Assembly: GCA_943370145.1 (NCBI GenBank)
Contig: CALRPY020000007.1
Span: forward strand, 39,530 to 103,529
Origin: Ga0077536 sp943370145
GTDB lineage: Bacteria; Pseudomonadota; Gammaproteobacteria; Ga0077536
Direction: 5' to 3'
DNA length: 64,000 nt
In this document: positions 8,095 through 16,970 of the stretch, one piece after another
How positions within the stretch are numbered: position 1 is the stretch's first letter
Layout of the letters: the number at the start of each line of letters is the position of its first letter
The notes under the pieces: model-generated
Told to the model about the DNA's origin: nothing
Seen by the model: only the letters and a program-made list of their open reading frames with translations
Database searches by the model: none
Translations under genes and position numbers: made by a program

Positions 8095-9630
8095 GTGCTC
8101 TTCAATTCGTACATCTTCATACTGGGCTACCTGCCCCTCACTCTCACGGTGTTTTTTTGGCTCGGTCGCTCTGGGCGACTGCAGGCGGCCACGGCTTGGC
8201 TGGTTTTGATGTCGCTGGCGTTTTACGGCTGGTGGAACCCGGTGTATCTTGCACTCATCGCAGCGTCCATGGTGTTTAACTACGGCGTGGGTGTTGCCCT
8301 TGGCCGTCTCGAGCCCGGCAGTGCGGCGGCCAGGCGCCTGCTTGCCTTCGGCGTCGCTGCCGATCTCGCGTTGCTCGGCTACTACAAGTACGCGAATTTT
8401 TTCGTCCAAAACTGGAATGCGATCGGCGGATCCGCCCTGAGCCTCAGCGAAATCGTGCTGCCGCTCGGCATCTCCTTCTTCACGTTCACGCAGATTGCCT
8501 ACCTCGTGGACGCGTATCGGGGTCAGGCCAGGGAATACAACCCACTGCACTACGCGCTGTTCGTGACCTACTTTCCGCACCTCATCGCGGGCCCGGTGCT
8601 CCATCACGGCGAAATGATGCCGCAGTTCGCGAAGCCGTCGATCTACCGCTTCGACATCGAGCACTTCACGGCCGGCACTGTGTACTTCCTGATGGGCCTG
8701 TTCAAGAAGGTCGTCATCGCCGACGGGGTTGCCGGCTTGGCGGGTCCCGTATTCACCGCGGCCGCCGCCGGTCAATTCCTGAGCGCACTCGATGCATGGG
8801 CTGGGGCGCTTGCTTATACATTCCAGCTGTACTTCGATTTCTCGGGTTACTCCGACATGGCCGTCGGACTCGCAATGATGATGGGCGTGCGGCTGCCCTT
8901 GAATTTCAATTCACCATACCAAGCAACCAATATCAGCGATTTCTGGCGACGCTGGCACATGACACTGTCGCGTTTCCTCCGGGACTACCTCTACATCGCG
9001 CTTGGCGGAAACCGTCGCGGCCCCGCACGTCGCTACGCGAACCTGTTCATGACGATGCTGCTCGGCGGCCTCTGGCACGGCGCCGGCTGGACCTACGTAA
9101 TCTGGGGCGCCCTGCACGGGTTTTACCTGATCGTCAACCACGCCTGGAAAAACCTGGTGCGAGGGCGGTCGACCGCGGGCCCCATCGGCCGCTTCCTCGC
9201 CTGGGCGCTGACCTTTGTGGCGGTGGTGGTTGGCTGGGTGTTCTTCCGGGCCCATGACTTGCCGTCGGCGCTGCTCATCCTTAAAGCGATGGTCAATGGT
9301 GGGTGGTCCTTGTCGCCGTTTTTCGAGCAAGCTGTAGAGGCCGCCGACCTCACTGCATGGCTCGGATTGGTAGGCGTGGAACTGCCCCCTGTCGCCCTGC
9401 TGCTCGCGATCGAACTCGCGTTACTATTGATTGTGACGAGGTGTCCGAACACGCAGCAACTGATGTGGGTCAACTACGATGGCCTGGACAGTAAGAGCGT
9501 CGCGACTGCGCCGGCTTCGCGACTGCGCTGGCTGCCCAGCGGGCGGTGGGCGGCGGTGATGGTATTTGCGGCGACCTGGGCGCTGCTAGGGCTTTCGGGT
9601 GTCAGTGAATTCCTCTACTTCCAGTTCTGA
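8095..9630 (+). CDS. MBOAT family membrane O-acyltransferase (AlgI-like)
   Basis: 511 aa from a GTG at 8095. I chose this start because an AGGAAGG ribosome site precedes it by about 5 bp, and because the resulting VLFNSYIFILGYLPLTL is the normal N-terminus of AlgI-type MBOATs; upstream in-frame codons overlap the esterase gene. About ten transmembrane helices are present. Family motifs are the YFPHLIAGPVLHH region, LNFNSPY...FWRRWHMTLS, and GGLWHGAGWTYVIWG with the conserved catalytic His. Such proteins pass acetyl groups across the inner membrane to a periplasmic SGNH partner that acetylates polysaccharide. The following gene encodes a likely partner and overlaps by 32 bp. It closely resembles the MBOAT at 45338-46828. 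Confidence 0.92.
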   Translation: MLFNSYIFILGYLPLTLTVFFWLGRSGRLQAATAWLVLMSLAFYGWWNPVYLALIAASMVFNYGVGVALGRLEPGSAAARRLLAFGVAADLALLGYYKYANFFVQNWNAIGGSALSLSEIVLPLGISFFTFTQIAYLVDAYRGQAREYNPLHYALFVTYFPHLIAGPVLHHGEMMPQFAKPSIYRFDIEHFTAGTVYFLMGLFKKVVIADGVAGLAGPVFTAAAAGQFLSALDAWAGALAYTFQLYFDFSGYSDMAVGLAMMMGVRLPLNFNSPYQATNISDFWRRWHMTLSRFLRDYLYIALGGNRRGPARRYANLFMTMLLGGLWHGAGWTYVIWGALHGFYLIVNHAWKNLVRGRSTAGPIGRFLAWALTFVAVVVGWVFFRAHDLPSALLILKAMVNGGWSLSPFFEQAVEAADLTAWLGLVGVELPPVALLLAIELALLLIVTRCPNTQQLMWVNYDGLDSKSVATAPASRLRWLPSGRWAAVMVFAATWALLGLSGVSEFLYFQF

Positions 9631-10885
9631 CGCGCGCCGAAGCGCGACACGGCATCTCGCCTCGCTGCTCGGCGGCATGGCGCTGTTGCTCGGGTGCGTA
9701 GCAACCGTGAACCTTCTGATTGATCCCTATCGGGTTTTCGGCACGCCTGATCTGCAGGGCCTGACCGCGGTGAAGCCTGACTTCGTCGAGCACCTCCGGT
9801 TGACCACGCCCTACGCCATCGAGCGCGTCCGACCGCAGATTCTGCTCCTCGGCACCTCACGTGTCGGGCGCGGACTGTCTACAAGCCATCCCGCGTTGAA
9901 GGGCCTGCGAACCTACAACGCCGCGCTCCCCGCTGTGAGTCTTTACGAAGCATGGCGGACCCTGCAGCACGCAAACGTGGTGAACCCGCTCCGGGTGGTA
10001 GTCCTGGGGCTCGACAATCGGATGTTCTATGCGGATACGGACGGCCAGGGGGCGTTTTCTGAAAGGAGGATGGCGGTGGACTCGAGCGGCGCACGCCAGC
10101 GCAACCCATTCGCGGCGCGTCTGCCCGATTACGCGTCCAGCCTGGTGTCGACCGATGCGCTGCTGTCCAGCGCTCGCGTCGTGCGCTACCAGGGGTGGGC
10201 CCGTCTGAGCTTGGAGCCGAACGGACAATGGGTGGCAACGACGAACGAGTTTGATTCCTATCACGGCTTTCGCGCGATGACCCGCAACACATTGGACCGC
10301 TACCGACGGTACGCGAGCGGACGCTTCGACATGACACGCGCCGCAGAGCCATTGCGCGAGATTCTTCGTTTGTGTCATCGGCAGGACATCGAGCTCCGCA
10401 TGTTCATTCCGCCGGCGCACGCTTGGCACTGGGAAGCCATGCGTCTGATGCGCATGACGGCGCGTTTCGATGAGATCCGGCGCGAAATTGTTCGTGTCAA
10501 TGCCGAGGTCGCGGCGGAATTCGGTCGGAAGCCTTTCCCGGTGCTCGATTTCTCCGGCTACAGGGGGCCCAATATCGTCCCGGCACCAAAGGACCCGTCC
10601 GACGCGTCATTGTGGTACGCGGAGTCTGTGCATTTCACCCCCACCCTTGGCGGCGTTGTGCTCGACGAACTCATGGCTGACAGAGTGCTAGAGAATGGGT
10701 TCGGTCAGCCTGTCGGAGTCGAGAACATCGAGTCGCACCTCACCCGCTGGCATGCCGATCGTATGCGTTATGTCGAAAGTAATCCGGATGAGGCGCAAGA
10801 CGTCGTGAAGATTTTCCAAAGGTGGCGCACGCGTCAGCTAGATTCTGCACATGCGGCGTCGAAAGCAAGTCTTAAACCGGATTGA
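9599..10885 (+). CDS. SGNH/AlgJ-like periplasmic partner of the MBOAT acyltransferase
   Basis: 428 aa from a GTG at 9599 (a second in-frame GTG lies at 9605). An N-terminal membrane helix (LASLLGGMALLLGCVATVNLL) is followed by LIDPYRVFG, a sequence often seen at the start of SGNH-like proteins encoded beside MBOATs. The nucleophile region reads LLLGTSRVGRG (GTS in place of GDS) and a distal SVHFTP offers the catalytic His. Large MBOAT partners such as AlgJ, AlgX and WssI acetylate alginate or cellulose in the periplasm. The 32-bp overlap with the MBOAT stop supports a joint role. Family placement rests on context and short motifs rather than strong similarity I can state. Confidence 0.7.
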   Translation: MSVNSSTSSSDARRSATRHLASLLGGMALLLGCVATVNLLIDPYRVFGTPDLQGLTAVKPDFVEHLRLTTPYAIERVRPQILLLGTSRVGRGLSTSHPALKGLRTYNAALPAVSLYEAWRTLQHANVVNPLRVVVLGLDNRMFYADTDGQGAFSERRMAVDSSGARQRNPFAARLPDYASSLVSTDALLSSARVVRYQGWARLSLEPNGQWVATTNEFDSYHGFRAMTRNTLDRYRRYASGRFDMTRAAEPLREILRLCHRQDIELRMFIPPAHAWHWEAMRLMRMTARFDEIRREIVRVNAEVAAEFGRKPFPVLDFSGYRGPNIVPAPKDPSDASLWYAESVHFTPTLGGVVLDELMADRVLENGFGQPVGVENIESHLTRWHADRMRYVESNPDEAQDVVKIFQRWRTRQLDSAHAASKASLKPD

Positions 10886-10894
10886 AGAATAAAA

Positions 10895-12151
10895 ATGCTC
10901 AAATTCGGACGTTTATCCTGCCTTTACTTGATATCCCTGGTCGTGCTTGACGTCTCATTGTTTCGGGGGGCACTAGCGAGCGAATGTCCACCCCTGTCCG
11001 TGGTTCTCAGGCATGACGATTACACGGCTGATTCGCCGGTTCAGATCGAAAGATCGCTTCTGGCTGGCGTCGAGGAGCTGGGGATGCGCATTGTGGTGGG
11101 CGTCGTCCCGTTCACCCGCGACTCGATACCGGCCGACGACGCGCGGATAAGCCTGCCAGCGGACAAGGTCGCCACTCTCGCGGACTACGCCTCACGCGGT
11201 GTCGTGGAAATCGCAGTGCACGGCTATCGGCACGTAGACCGCGCTTTGCGGGTTGAAAAGAGCGAATTTGCGGGCGTTCCGATTGACGATCAGGGCCGAT
11301 GGTTGCGTCATGCAAAGACGGCAGTAGAGGTGGCCGTGGGAGAAGATGTCCAGACTTTCGTTCCCCCCTGGAACCGGCACGACGAGCATACAATTGCAGC
11401 GCTTGCGAGGGCTGGCTATGCGGTGCTTTCTTCGGCCGATTTGCAACCGGCGATCGCGCACAAACGTGTTTCGTACCTTCCGGGAACCGTGTACCCGCAG
11501 GAATTCGCGCGCGTGGTAGAAAACCTGCGCGAGAACGATCAGTGCGAAGGCATCGTGACGGTTGTTTCGCACCCGTATGATTTTCAGGAACGGTCGAATC
11601 TACCGGGCTTTAGAAAGGGGAAAGCGATGCCGGCACGGAAATTCGTGCGGCAGCTGAAAAAATTGCGTGATGCCGGCAGCATCGCTGTGGTCGGCATCGA
11701 GGACCTCCAAAAGCGGCACGAGGACTTGGGGTATCGCCGTTACCGGCTGAATCAATCCTTGCGTTACGGCGTAATCGAGCGGTTACGACTGCTCCCAGAG
11801 CGCTTGGGGCTCTACGCGCAAGAAGGGATCTACTACAGTGCGCGAGACGCAGCAAGACTGCTCTGGACCCGACGGCTTCTCGCGGCAGCTATTTACGGTC
11901 TGATTCTCTCTGTGGCGATATCTTTCACTGCCCGTCTAGTGCGCAGGAATTTGATCAAAAGCTCACTCATCCCTATGACGGCTTTGATAACCAGCGGTGC
12001 GGCTGTCGCGCTGTTCGGATTTTCGACCGGGGAACTTGGCGCGAAAGTTGCCGCTCTGGCCGCGCTGATTGCAGGCAGCGCGATTGGTCTACTACTCGCG
12101 AAGATTGGGCCGATAAGGGAAAGGGTGGCTCTCCCTCCGTTGAAATGGTGA
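10895..12151 (+). CDS. Polysaccharide deacetylase-like (DUF2334-type) protein with C-terminal membrane helices
   Basis: 418 aa. A signal peptide ends near GALAS at residues ~25-29. The catalytic domain follows with VVLRHDDYT (Asp-Asp metal/base site) near residue 37 and EIAVHGYRHVDR (His pair) near residue 105, then FVPPWNRHDEHT and VSHPYDF. These match NodB-like or DUF2334-type deacetylases that remove acetyl groups from amino sugars. The C-terminal ~100 residues hold two or three hydrophobic helices (LLAAAIYGLILSVAISF; ALITSGAAVALFGF; VAALAALIAGSAIGLLL), tethering the enzyme to the inner membrane, which is unusual for the family. It is 9 bp after the SGNH gene and 10 bp before the MBL gene. 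Confidence 0.72.
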   Translation: MLKFGRLSCLYLISLVVLDVSLFRGALASECPPLSVVLRHDDYTADSPVQIERSLLAGVEELGMRIVVGVVPFTRDSIPADDARISLPADKVATLADYASRGVVEIAVHGYRHVDRALRVEKSEFAGVPIDDQGRWLRHAKTAVEVAVGEDVQTFVPPWNRHDEHTIAALARAGYAVLSSADLQPAIAHKRVSYLPGTVYPQEFARVVENLRENDQCEGIVTVVSHPYDFQERSNLPGFRKGKAMPARKFVRQLKKLRDAGSIAVVGIEDLQKRHEDLGYRRYRLNQSLRYGVIERLRLLPERLGLYAQEGIYYSARDAARLLWTRRLLAAAIYGLILSVAISFTARLVRRNLIKSSLIPMTALITSGAAVALFGFSTGELGAKVAALAALIAGSAIGLLLAKIGPIRERVALPPLKW

Positions 12152-12161
12152 GGATACAAGG

Positions 12162-13517
12162 ATGATCGGATTCGAAACCATCGGCAGCGCCACGATCATC
12201 GCCTACGATGACGTGCCGGTTCTGACCACCGACGCGTGGATCAATGACGATGCTTATTTCGGGTCCTGGGCCCATGACTACGAAATCCCAGCGGCGCAGA
12301 TGGACGCGATTCGCCGCGCCCGTTATCACTGGTTCAGTCATGGCCACCCGGACCACCTGAACATCGACGCGCTACCGATGCTCACTGGTGGCCAGTTTCT
12401 GCTGTCTGATCACTACGGCAAGCGCATCTATAACGACCTGGTCACCGCTGGCCATAACGTGCGAATCCTGCGCGACCGGGTGTGGGAGAATCTCTCGCCG
12501 CGCATCCGGGTCTGCTCCTTCGCGAACCAGAACCAGGACTCGGTGTTGCTCATTGACGTCAATGGACGCCTTGTCATTGACGCCAACGACTCCCCTGATT
12601 TCGGCGCTGCGTGGCACATCCGGCGCATCGCAAAGCGCTATGGTCTGGTTTACCTGTGCCAGCTTCACGGCTGGGGCGGGGCGGATATGCTTAATCTTTA
12701 CGACTCGGAAGGCCGTTCGGTGACGGATATCGCGGGCAAGCGCCGGGCCATTGCACCGAGGGCCCAGCGCGCGGCTTTGCAGTTTGGCGCCAATCGGGTT
12801 ATCCCGTTTTCGTCCTTCCACCGCTTCCAACGTGCGGACAGCGTCTGGGCCAATGCGTTGGTGCCTGAGCTTCCCGACTACCAGGCGGAAGCCCGTGTGA
12901 GCGGGCCTCAGATGCTGCCGGCCTTCTTGCGGGTAAATTGCGAGACGGACGAAATTACTGAGCTGGCACCTGCCAGGGTGCCGCTGGAGATAAAACCTCC
13001 TGAAGCATTCGGTGACAACTGGAGCGATCCGCTTGAGGACGCGGATCTGCCGTTGATCGAGCGTTATTTCCGCGAGCGTGAGCACTTGGCGAGACACTTC
13101 GGCTTCATCGAGGTCAGGGTCGGGGGCAGGAGTCATGCGGTGCGCCTGAATCCGGCGCTCAAGGACCGCGGCATCACCTTCGAGGCCCCGCGGCACTCGC
13201 TCATGACTTGCCTGGAATGGCAGATTTTCGACGATATGCTTATCGGCAATTATATGAAGACGACGCTACACGGCGTCGAGAGCCTGTACCCGGACTTCAG
13301 CCCTTACGTGGCGAAGTTCGCGGATAATGGCGGTGCCAAGTCGGGTCAGGAACTGAGCGTCTACTTTCATCACTATCGAATGCGCGATCCGGTTGGCTTG
13401 ATGATTACCCGTTTTGCGACGGCCAGCGAGCAGATGGTCCGTACTTTTGCAGGCGAGGATTCCAGGGCATTTCGCATGGCGAAGCGGATCTATTACTCGC
13501 TGGCATCGCGCCGCTGA
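12162..13517 (+). CDS. Metallo-beta-lactamase-fold hydrolase
   Basis: 451 aa. The metal-binding HxHxDH motif is seen at residues 60-65 (SHGHPDHLN), preceded by the usual TTDAWIND strand-turn and followed by LVIDANDSPDF and LCQLHGWGG, which can supply further ligands. This marks an UlaG-like or oxidoreductase-like MBL-fold enzyme without signal peptide. The C-terminal ~190 residues do not match a domain I know. It is last in the rightward block, convergent with the formyltransferase gene with a 16-bp gap. Members in surface polysaccharide clusters are sometimes linked to sugar hydroxylation (CMP-Neu5Ac hydroxylase relatives), but here that is only a guess. Confidence 0.75.
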   Translation: MIGFETIGSATIIAYDDVPVLTTDAWINDDAYFGSWAHDYEIPAAQMDAIRRARYHWFSHGHPDHLNIDALPMLTGGQFLLSDHYGKRIYNDLVTAGHNVRILRDRVWENLSPRIRVCSFANQNQDSVLLIDVNGRLVIDANDSPDFGAAWHIRRIAKRYGLVYLCQLHGWGGADMLNLYDSEGRSVTDIAGKRRAIAPRAQRAALQFGANRVIPFSSFHRFQRADSVWANALVPELPDYQAEARVSGPQMLPAFLRVNCETDEITELAPARVPLEIKPPEAFGDNWSDPLEDADLPLIERYFREREHLARHFGFIEVRVGGRSHAVRLNPALKDRGITFEAPRHSLMTCLEWQIFDDMLIGNYMKTTLHGVESLYPDFSPYVAKFADNGGAKSGQELSVYFHHYRMRDPVGLMITRFATASEQMVRTFAGEDSRAFRMAKRIYYSLASRR

Positions 13518-13533
13518 GGATTGACGAGCGCGC

Positions 13534-14361
13534 TTATTGGCCGACGTCGGGAGTCTGGGTGAACCAGGTAATGCGCATGGGCAGTTTGCGCTGAGACAGC
13601 AAGCCGCGTCGCAGCATCTCGCGCACGGCTCGTTCATGCCTTAAGCCGCGATCTCTGACCTGGTACAACCGCCCCTTGCCCGCCTGGGGCACTCCGAAGC
13701 GCTCGCCTTTGGCAAGGCGACTCACGAACTCGCTGTACACCCCGGCGCTGTCGCGTACCGCGCGCCAGAACAGCGTTAGCTCGTCGTCGCCGGGTTTCAC
13801 CTCCGGACAGACGTGGGCAATAAGTTGCCCTGTATCGATTCCGGCGTTGATGTAGTGGAGTGTGCAGCCAACCTTTTCAGGCTCGCCGTTATGCAGCGCC
13901 CAGAAAGTGCAATCCGCGCCGCGGTACTCGGGCGAGAGTCCTCCGTGGAGGTTGACGATGCCGAGACGGCCGCCCTTCAGCAGTTCGCCGCGAATCAGCG
14001 AGGTGCCGAACACGCATACGAGGTCCGGCTGTAGTTCATCCAGCCAGTGCACGACGTCCGGATGGTTGATGTAAGTGCAGCGGCGAACGAGCTCCGGCCT
14101 CGTCAGTGCCGGCGTACCGTTTGGAAAGAAGAATTTGGTCTCGCCGTTGCTCGAATAGCGCGGGCGATCGCGCAGCCAGCGCCAGATCTTCGGCAGCAGC
14201 ACGCGGGGACGAAGTTTCTTCAAGGTTTTGCCGAGGCCCGGCTCGCGGCCGCCCTCGTGAACGATGGCTACCACGTCGGCCGCTTCACAGAGGGCGTTTG
14301 CAACGTAGAGATGACGCGGGCTTTGCCCGCAGAGCACCATGAGGCGCAAGCGCTTGCTCAT
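13534..14361 (-). CDS. Methionyl-tRNA formyltransferase-like sugar N-formyltransferase
   Basis: 275 aa from an ATG at 14361 that overlaps the upstream stop (ATGA); a longer frame exists but would run 260 bp into the neighbour. The formyltransferase fold is shown by LMVLCGQSP at the N-terminus, DLVCVFGTSLIRG, then the catalytic region VNLHGGLSPEYRGADC with the conserved Asn and His, and INAGIDTGQLI with the catalytic Asp. It lacks the C-terminal tRNA-binding domain expected of Fmt and sits in a polysaccharide locus, so transfer of formyl from N10-formyl-THF to an amino sugar is the likely role. This is the last gene of the long leftward series. Confidence 0.78.
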   Translation of the reverse strand: MSKRLRLMVLCGQSPRHLYVANALCEAADVVAIVHEGGREPGLGKTLKKLRPRVLLPKIWRWLRDRPRYSSNGETKFFFPNGTPALTRPELVRRCTYINHPDVVHWLDELQPDLVCVFGTSLIRGELLKGGRLGIVNLHGGLSPEYRGADCTFWALHNGEPEKVGCTLHYINAGIDTGQLIAHVCPEVKPGDDELTLFWRAVRDSAGVYSEFVSRLAKGERFGVPQAGKGRLYQVRDRGLRHERAVREMLRRGLLSQRKLPMRITWFTQTPDVGQ

Positions 14362-15563
14362 GCCGGCTTGGCCTCGGGCAGGCGCGGCAGCGCCTTGCCG
14401 GTCAATTCCATCAACAGCGCATCGGCGAAGAATTTCGCTGCCCAGTTGGGGAATTCGAAACGTGAGTACGCACCCCAGATCGGGCTCGAACCCGGAATAG
14501 CGCCGCGCACGATCGGGTCCGGGTCGTCGAGGCGCTGCGTGGTCTTCACGTAATCGATGGCCTTGCGCGCCGCGGCCTGCCAGCGCGCCTCGCCGTCGAG
14601 TTGGTACAGGCGCTGCCAGCACAGCGCCATCTGCGCGACACCCGTCACGCAGGCGTAGGTAGCGCTCGGGCGCCAGCCGTCAGCGTAGGTGCCTGCGAGC
14701 CAACCGTCGTCACGCTGCCGCTCGAGGATGCGGCCGGCGGCGAGGCGGGCGGCGGCGAGGTAGCGCTCCTCGCCGAGCAATGCGCCGACCTCGATGAAGC
14801 CGCGGATCGCGTAGGCGATGGTGTGGGTGAACGGGTCGCGGGTCGGCACGAAGGCATTCGTGCGAAACCAGCCGCTGGGAGTCTGCTGCGTAAGCGCCCA
14901 GTCGAGATTGCGCCTGGCGGCCGCGGCGAACCGAGGCTCATTCGCCGCCAAGCCCATGCTGGCAAGCGCCCAGATCGCGCGCGTGTTGTAGACGTGCGGC
15001 ACGCCGTTGTGTTCGAAGCGGCGGTAGCAGCCATCCTCGTCCTGCTGGTGCGCGAGCCAGTGCGCGGCTCTCACGCCGGCCGTCAGGCAATCCTCGCGAC
15101 CGAGTTCGAGCCAGCCGGCGACAAGTCCGTGCATGATCTGGCCCTGGTTGAAGATCACCGGATGGCTTCCCGGCTCGCCGAAGTGCCCGGGGAAGGCGCC
15201 GTCCGCGGCCTGCAGCGACAGTTCCCAGTCGATCATCCGGCCCGCGCGTCGGCTGTATTCCTCGTTGCCGAGATGCGCTGCTGCGGCGAGGAAGGTCTCA
15301 ATGATGTAGCCGGTCGTCTCCGGGTATCCAGGCAGCCAACCGTCCTCGAAGCTCCAGCCGGCGGCCACGCCGCCCGCATCCTGCTTGCCGTCGCGTTCGT
15401 CCTGGGCGCGGCAGAGCCAGTCAAGCGCCGCCGCGAGGTGTCGCTCATGGCTTGCGGCCGTCTGGCGGGCGGGCGTGCCGAGGTCGGCGGCGATAAGGCC
15501 CATGTGTCGCGGGTGCCACGGGCGGTAACGGAACGGAAGCTTCAGGAGATCCAGGACGTTCAT
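14358..15563 (-). CDS. Alpha/alpha-toroid protein (prenyltransferase/squalene cyclase-like fold), function unknown
   Basis: 401 aa from an ATG at 15563; upstream in-frame codons fall inside the CapK-like gene and give an Arg-rich, unlikely N-terminus. Repeated helix pairs with the pattern LA-x-QQDEDGCYRRF, LTQQTPSGWFRTN and RQRDDGWLAGTYADGWRP recall the QW-type repeats of alpha/alpha toroids such as terpene cyclases and some glycoside hydrolases or lyases. No signal peptide is present. It is 5 bp downstream of the ligase gene and overlaps the formyltransferase by 4 bp, so the three form a tight unit. Like the protein at 2968-4965, it may be a polysaccharide-modifying enzyme, but I do not recognise the family. 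Confidence 0.6.
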   Translation of the reverse strand: MNVLDLLKLPFRYRPWHPRHMGLIAADLGTPARQTAASHERHLAAALDWLCRAQDERDGKQDAGGVAAGWSFEDGWLPGYPETTGYIIETFLAAAAHLGNEEYSRRAGRMIDWELSLQAADGAFPGHFGEPGSHPVIFNQGQIMHGLVAGWLELGREDCLTAGVRAAHWLAHQQDEDGCYRRFEHNGVPHVYNTRAIWALASMGLAANEPRFAAAARRNLDWALTQQTPSGWFRTNAFVPTRDPFTHTIAYAIRGFIEVGALLGEERYLAAARLAAGRILERQRDDGWLAGTYADGWRPSATYACVTGVAQMALCWQRLYQLDGEARWQAAARKAIDYVKTTQRLDDPDPIVRGAIPGSSPIWGAYSRFEFPNWAAKFFADALLMELTGKALPRLPEAKPA

Positions 15564-15568
15564 GCGGT

Positions 15569-16957
15569 TCAGTCTCGGGAGCAGGCCTGCGCGAGCGCGC
15601 CGGCGGGTTTCACGTGGCTCACCACGTAGCGGTGCTTGCCCGACGCTTCGGGAGCGAGGTCGTCGACGAGTTCGATCTTCACGGCGACCTCCTCGCCAAG
15701 GCGTGCGCGCAGCCCCTGTACTATTTCCGTTTCCGCGCCGGCCTGCCAACGCGCGCCCGGCATCACCAGGACTTCCATCTCACGCGGCGAATGCTGGATG
15801 CACTTGAAGCGCTCAACACCCTCGATCGCGCGCAGCACGTAGATCACGGCCAGCGCGTGCATGATTGTGCCGTCCGCCGCGACCACGAAATCGGTCTGTC
15901 GGCCACTGACGGTCTCCAGTACGTGAAGCCCGCGCCCGCCCGGGTCTTGCCGGTCAGAGAGGGTCACGATATCCCCGGTGCGATAGCGGATGAAGGGCTG
16001 GGCCGAGGAGGTGAGGCCGGTGATCACGGCCTCGCCCGGCACGCCGGGCGCGCAGGGCCGCCCCGCTTCGTCCAGCACTTCCAGTACATGCGATTCGCTC
16101 AGCTGGAGCATCACGCCGCCGGGCGCTTCGTGGGCCGTGAAGCCGATGTCGCGGCTGCCGAACTCGTTGGCCACCGGTACGCCGAACACACGCCCGATGA
16201 GTTCACGTTGATGCGGATAGAGCGGCTCGCCGGTCGTGCACACGACGCGCAGCCGCGGCAGGCGCATGGGTCTGCCGCAGGCTTCCGCGTGCGCCGCGAG
16301 CAGCGCGATGCTGGAGGCGTAACCGTACAGACAGACCGGTTTCCACTTCTGGAGCGCCTCGAGATAGTCGTCCATCGTTGCGGGCGTCATCGCGAAGGCG
16401 TTCAGCACGAGCTGGTTGATCAAGCGGTCCCGCAGGGTCTTGATGCGGTCGGTCTTCGCGAGTTCCACGGGCGCGCCCCACAGATAGGCTTCGCGCTCGC
16501 CCGGCTCCACGCCCCACCAGCGCCGGGCCCGCATGCGGCCGGCGGCGTCCGAAGCCTGGCGTTCGCGGCCGAAGAAAAACACCAGCGGCTCGCCGGAGGA
16601 TCCACCCGTGTTGTAGCGGAAGGCGCCGCCGGGCACGCCAAGCCAGGCGATGCGGTCGCGCTGCGTGCGTGCGTCGTGCTTGTTCATGGTAGGCAGGCAA
16701 GCGAGGTCGGTCAGCTGGAAATTGCCAGCGCGAATCCCGTCTACGGATCCGGCTTGTTGGAAATGCGCCGCGTGCCACGGGCTTTGATCCAGCGCGGTCT
16801 GCAGCAGCCGGTTCAGCTTTCGGCGCTGAAGTTCCTCCAGGTCGCCGCGTGAGAGCCACTGCGAGTTTTCGAGTTCGGCCAGATACGCAAACGTCGGCCG
16901 CCGGCAGGCTAATTCCTGCAGTGGATAGATGACGCGCCTGGCAATCCATGGACTCAT
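15569..16957 (-). CDS. CapK/phenylacetate-CoA ligase-like adenylate-forming enzyme
   Basis: 462 aa. The AMP-binding P-loop is clear in YNTGGSSGEPLVFFF near residue 115. Downstream are LYGYASSIALLAAHAE, VVCTTGEPLYPHQRELIGRVFG, NEFGSRDIGFTAHE and IRYRTGDIVTLSDR, the ordered motifs of the PaaK/CapK branch of the ANL superfamily. These enzymes activate a carboxylic acid with ATP; the CapK branch is common in capsule loci, where it is thought to help attach acyl or amino-acid groups, but its substrate is rarely known. It follows the GT2-sulfatase gene by 13 bp and precedes the toroid gene by 5 bp. Confidence 0.8.
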   Translation of the reverse strand: MSPWIARRVIYPLQELACRRPTFAYLAELENSQWLSRGDLEELQRRKLNRLLQTALDQSPWHAAHFQQAGSVDGIRAGNFQLTDLACLPTMNKHDARTQRDRIAWLGVPGGAFRYNTGGSSGEPLVFFFGRERQASDAAGRMRARRWWGVEPGEREAYLWGAPVELAKTDRIKTLRDRLINQLVLNAFAMTPATMDDYLEALQKWKPVCLYGYASSIALLAAHAEACGRPMRLPRLRVVCTTGEPLYPHQRELIGRVFGVPVANEFGSRDIGFTAHEAPGGVMLQLSESHVLEVLDEAGRPCAPGVPGEAVITGLTSSAQPFIRYRTGDIVTLSDRQDPGGRGLHVLETVSGRQTDFVVAADGTIMHALAVIYVLRAIEGVERFKCIQHSPREMEVLVMPGARWQAGAETEIVQGLRARLGEEVAVKIELVDDLAPEASGKHRYVVSHVKPAGALAQACSRD

Positions 16958-16970
16958 GTCTGTCGTCGCA

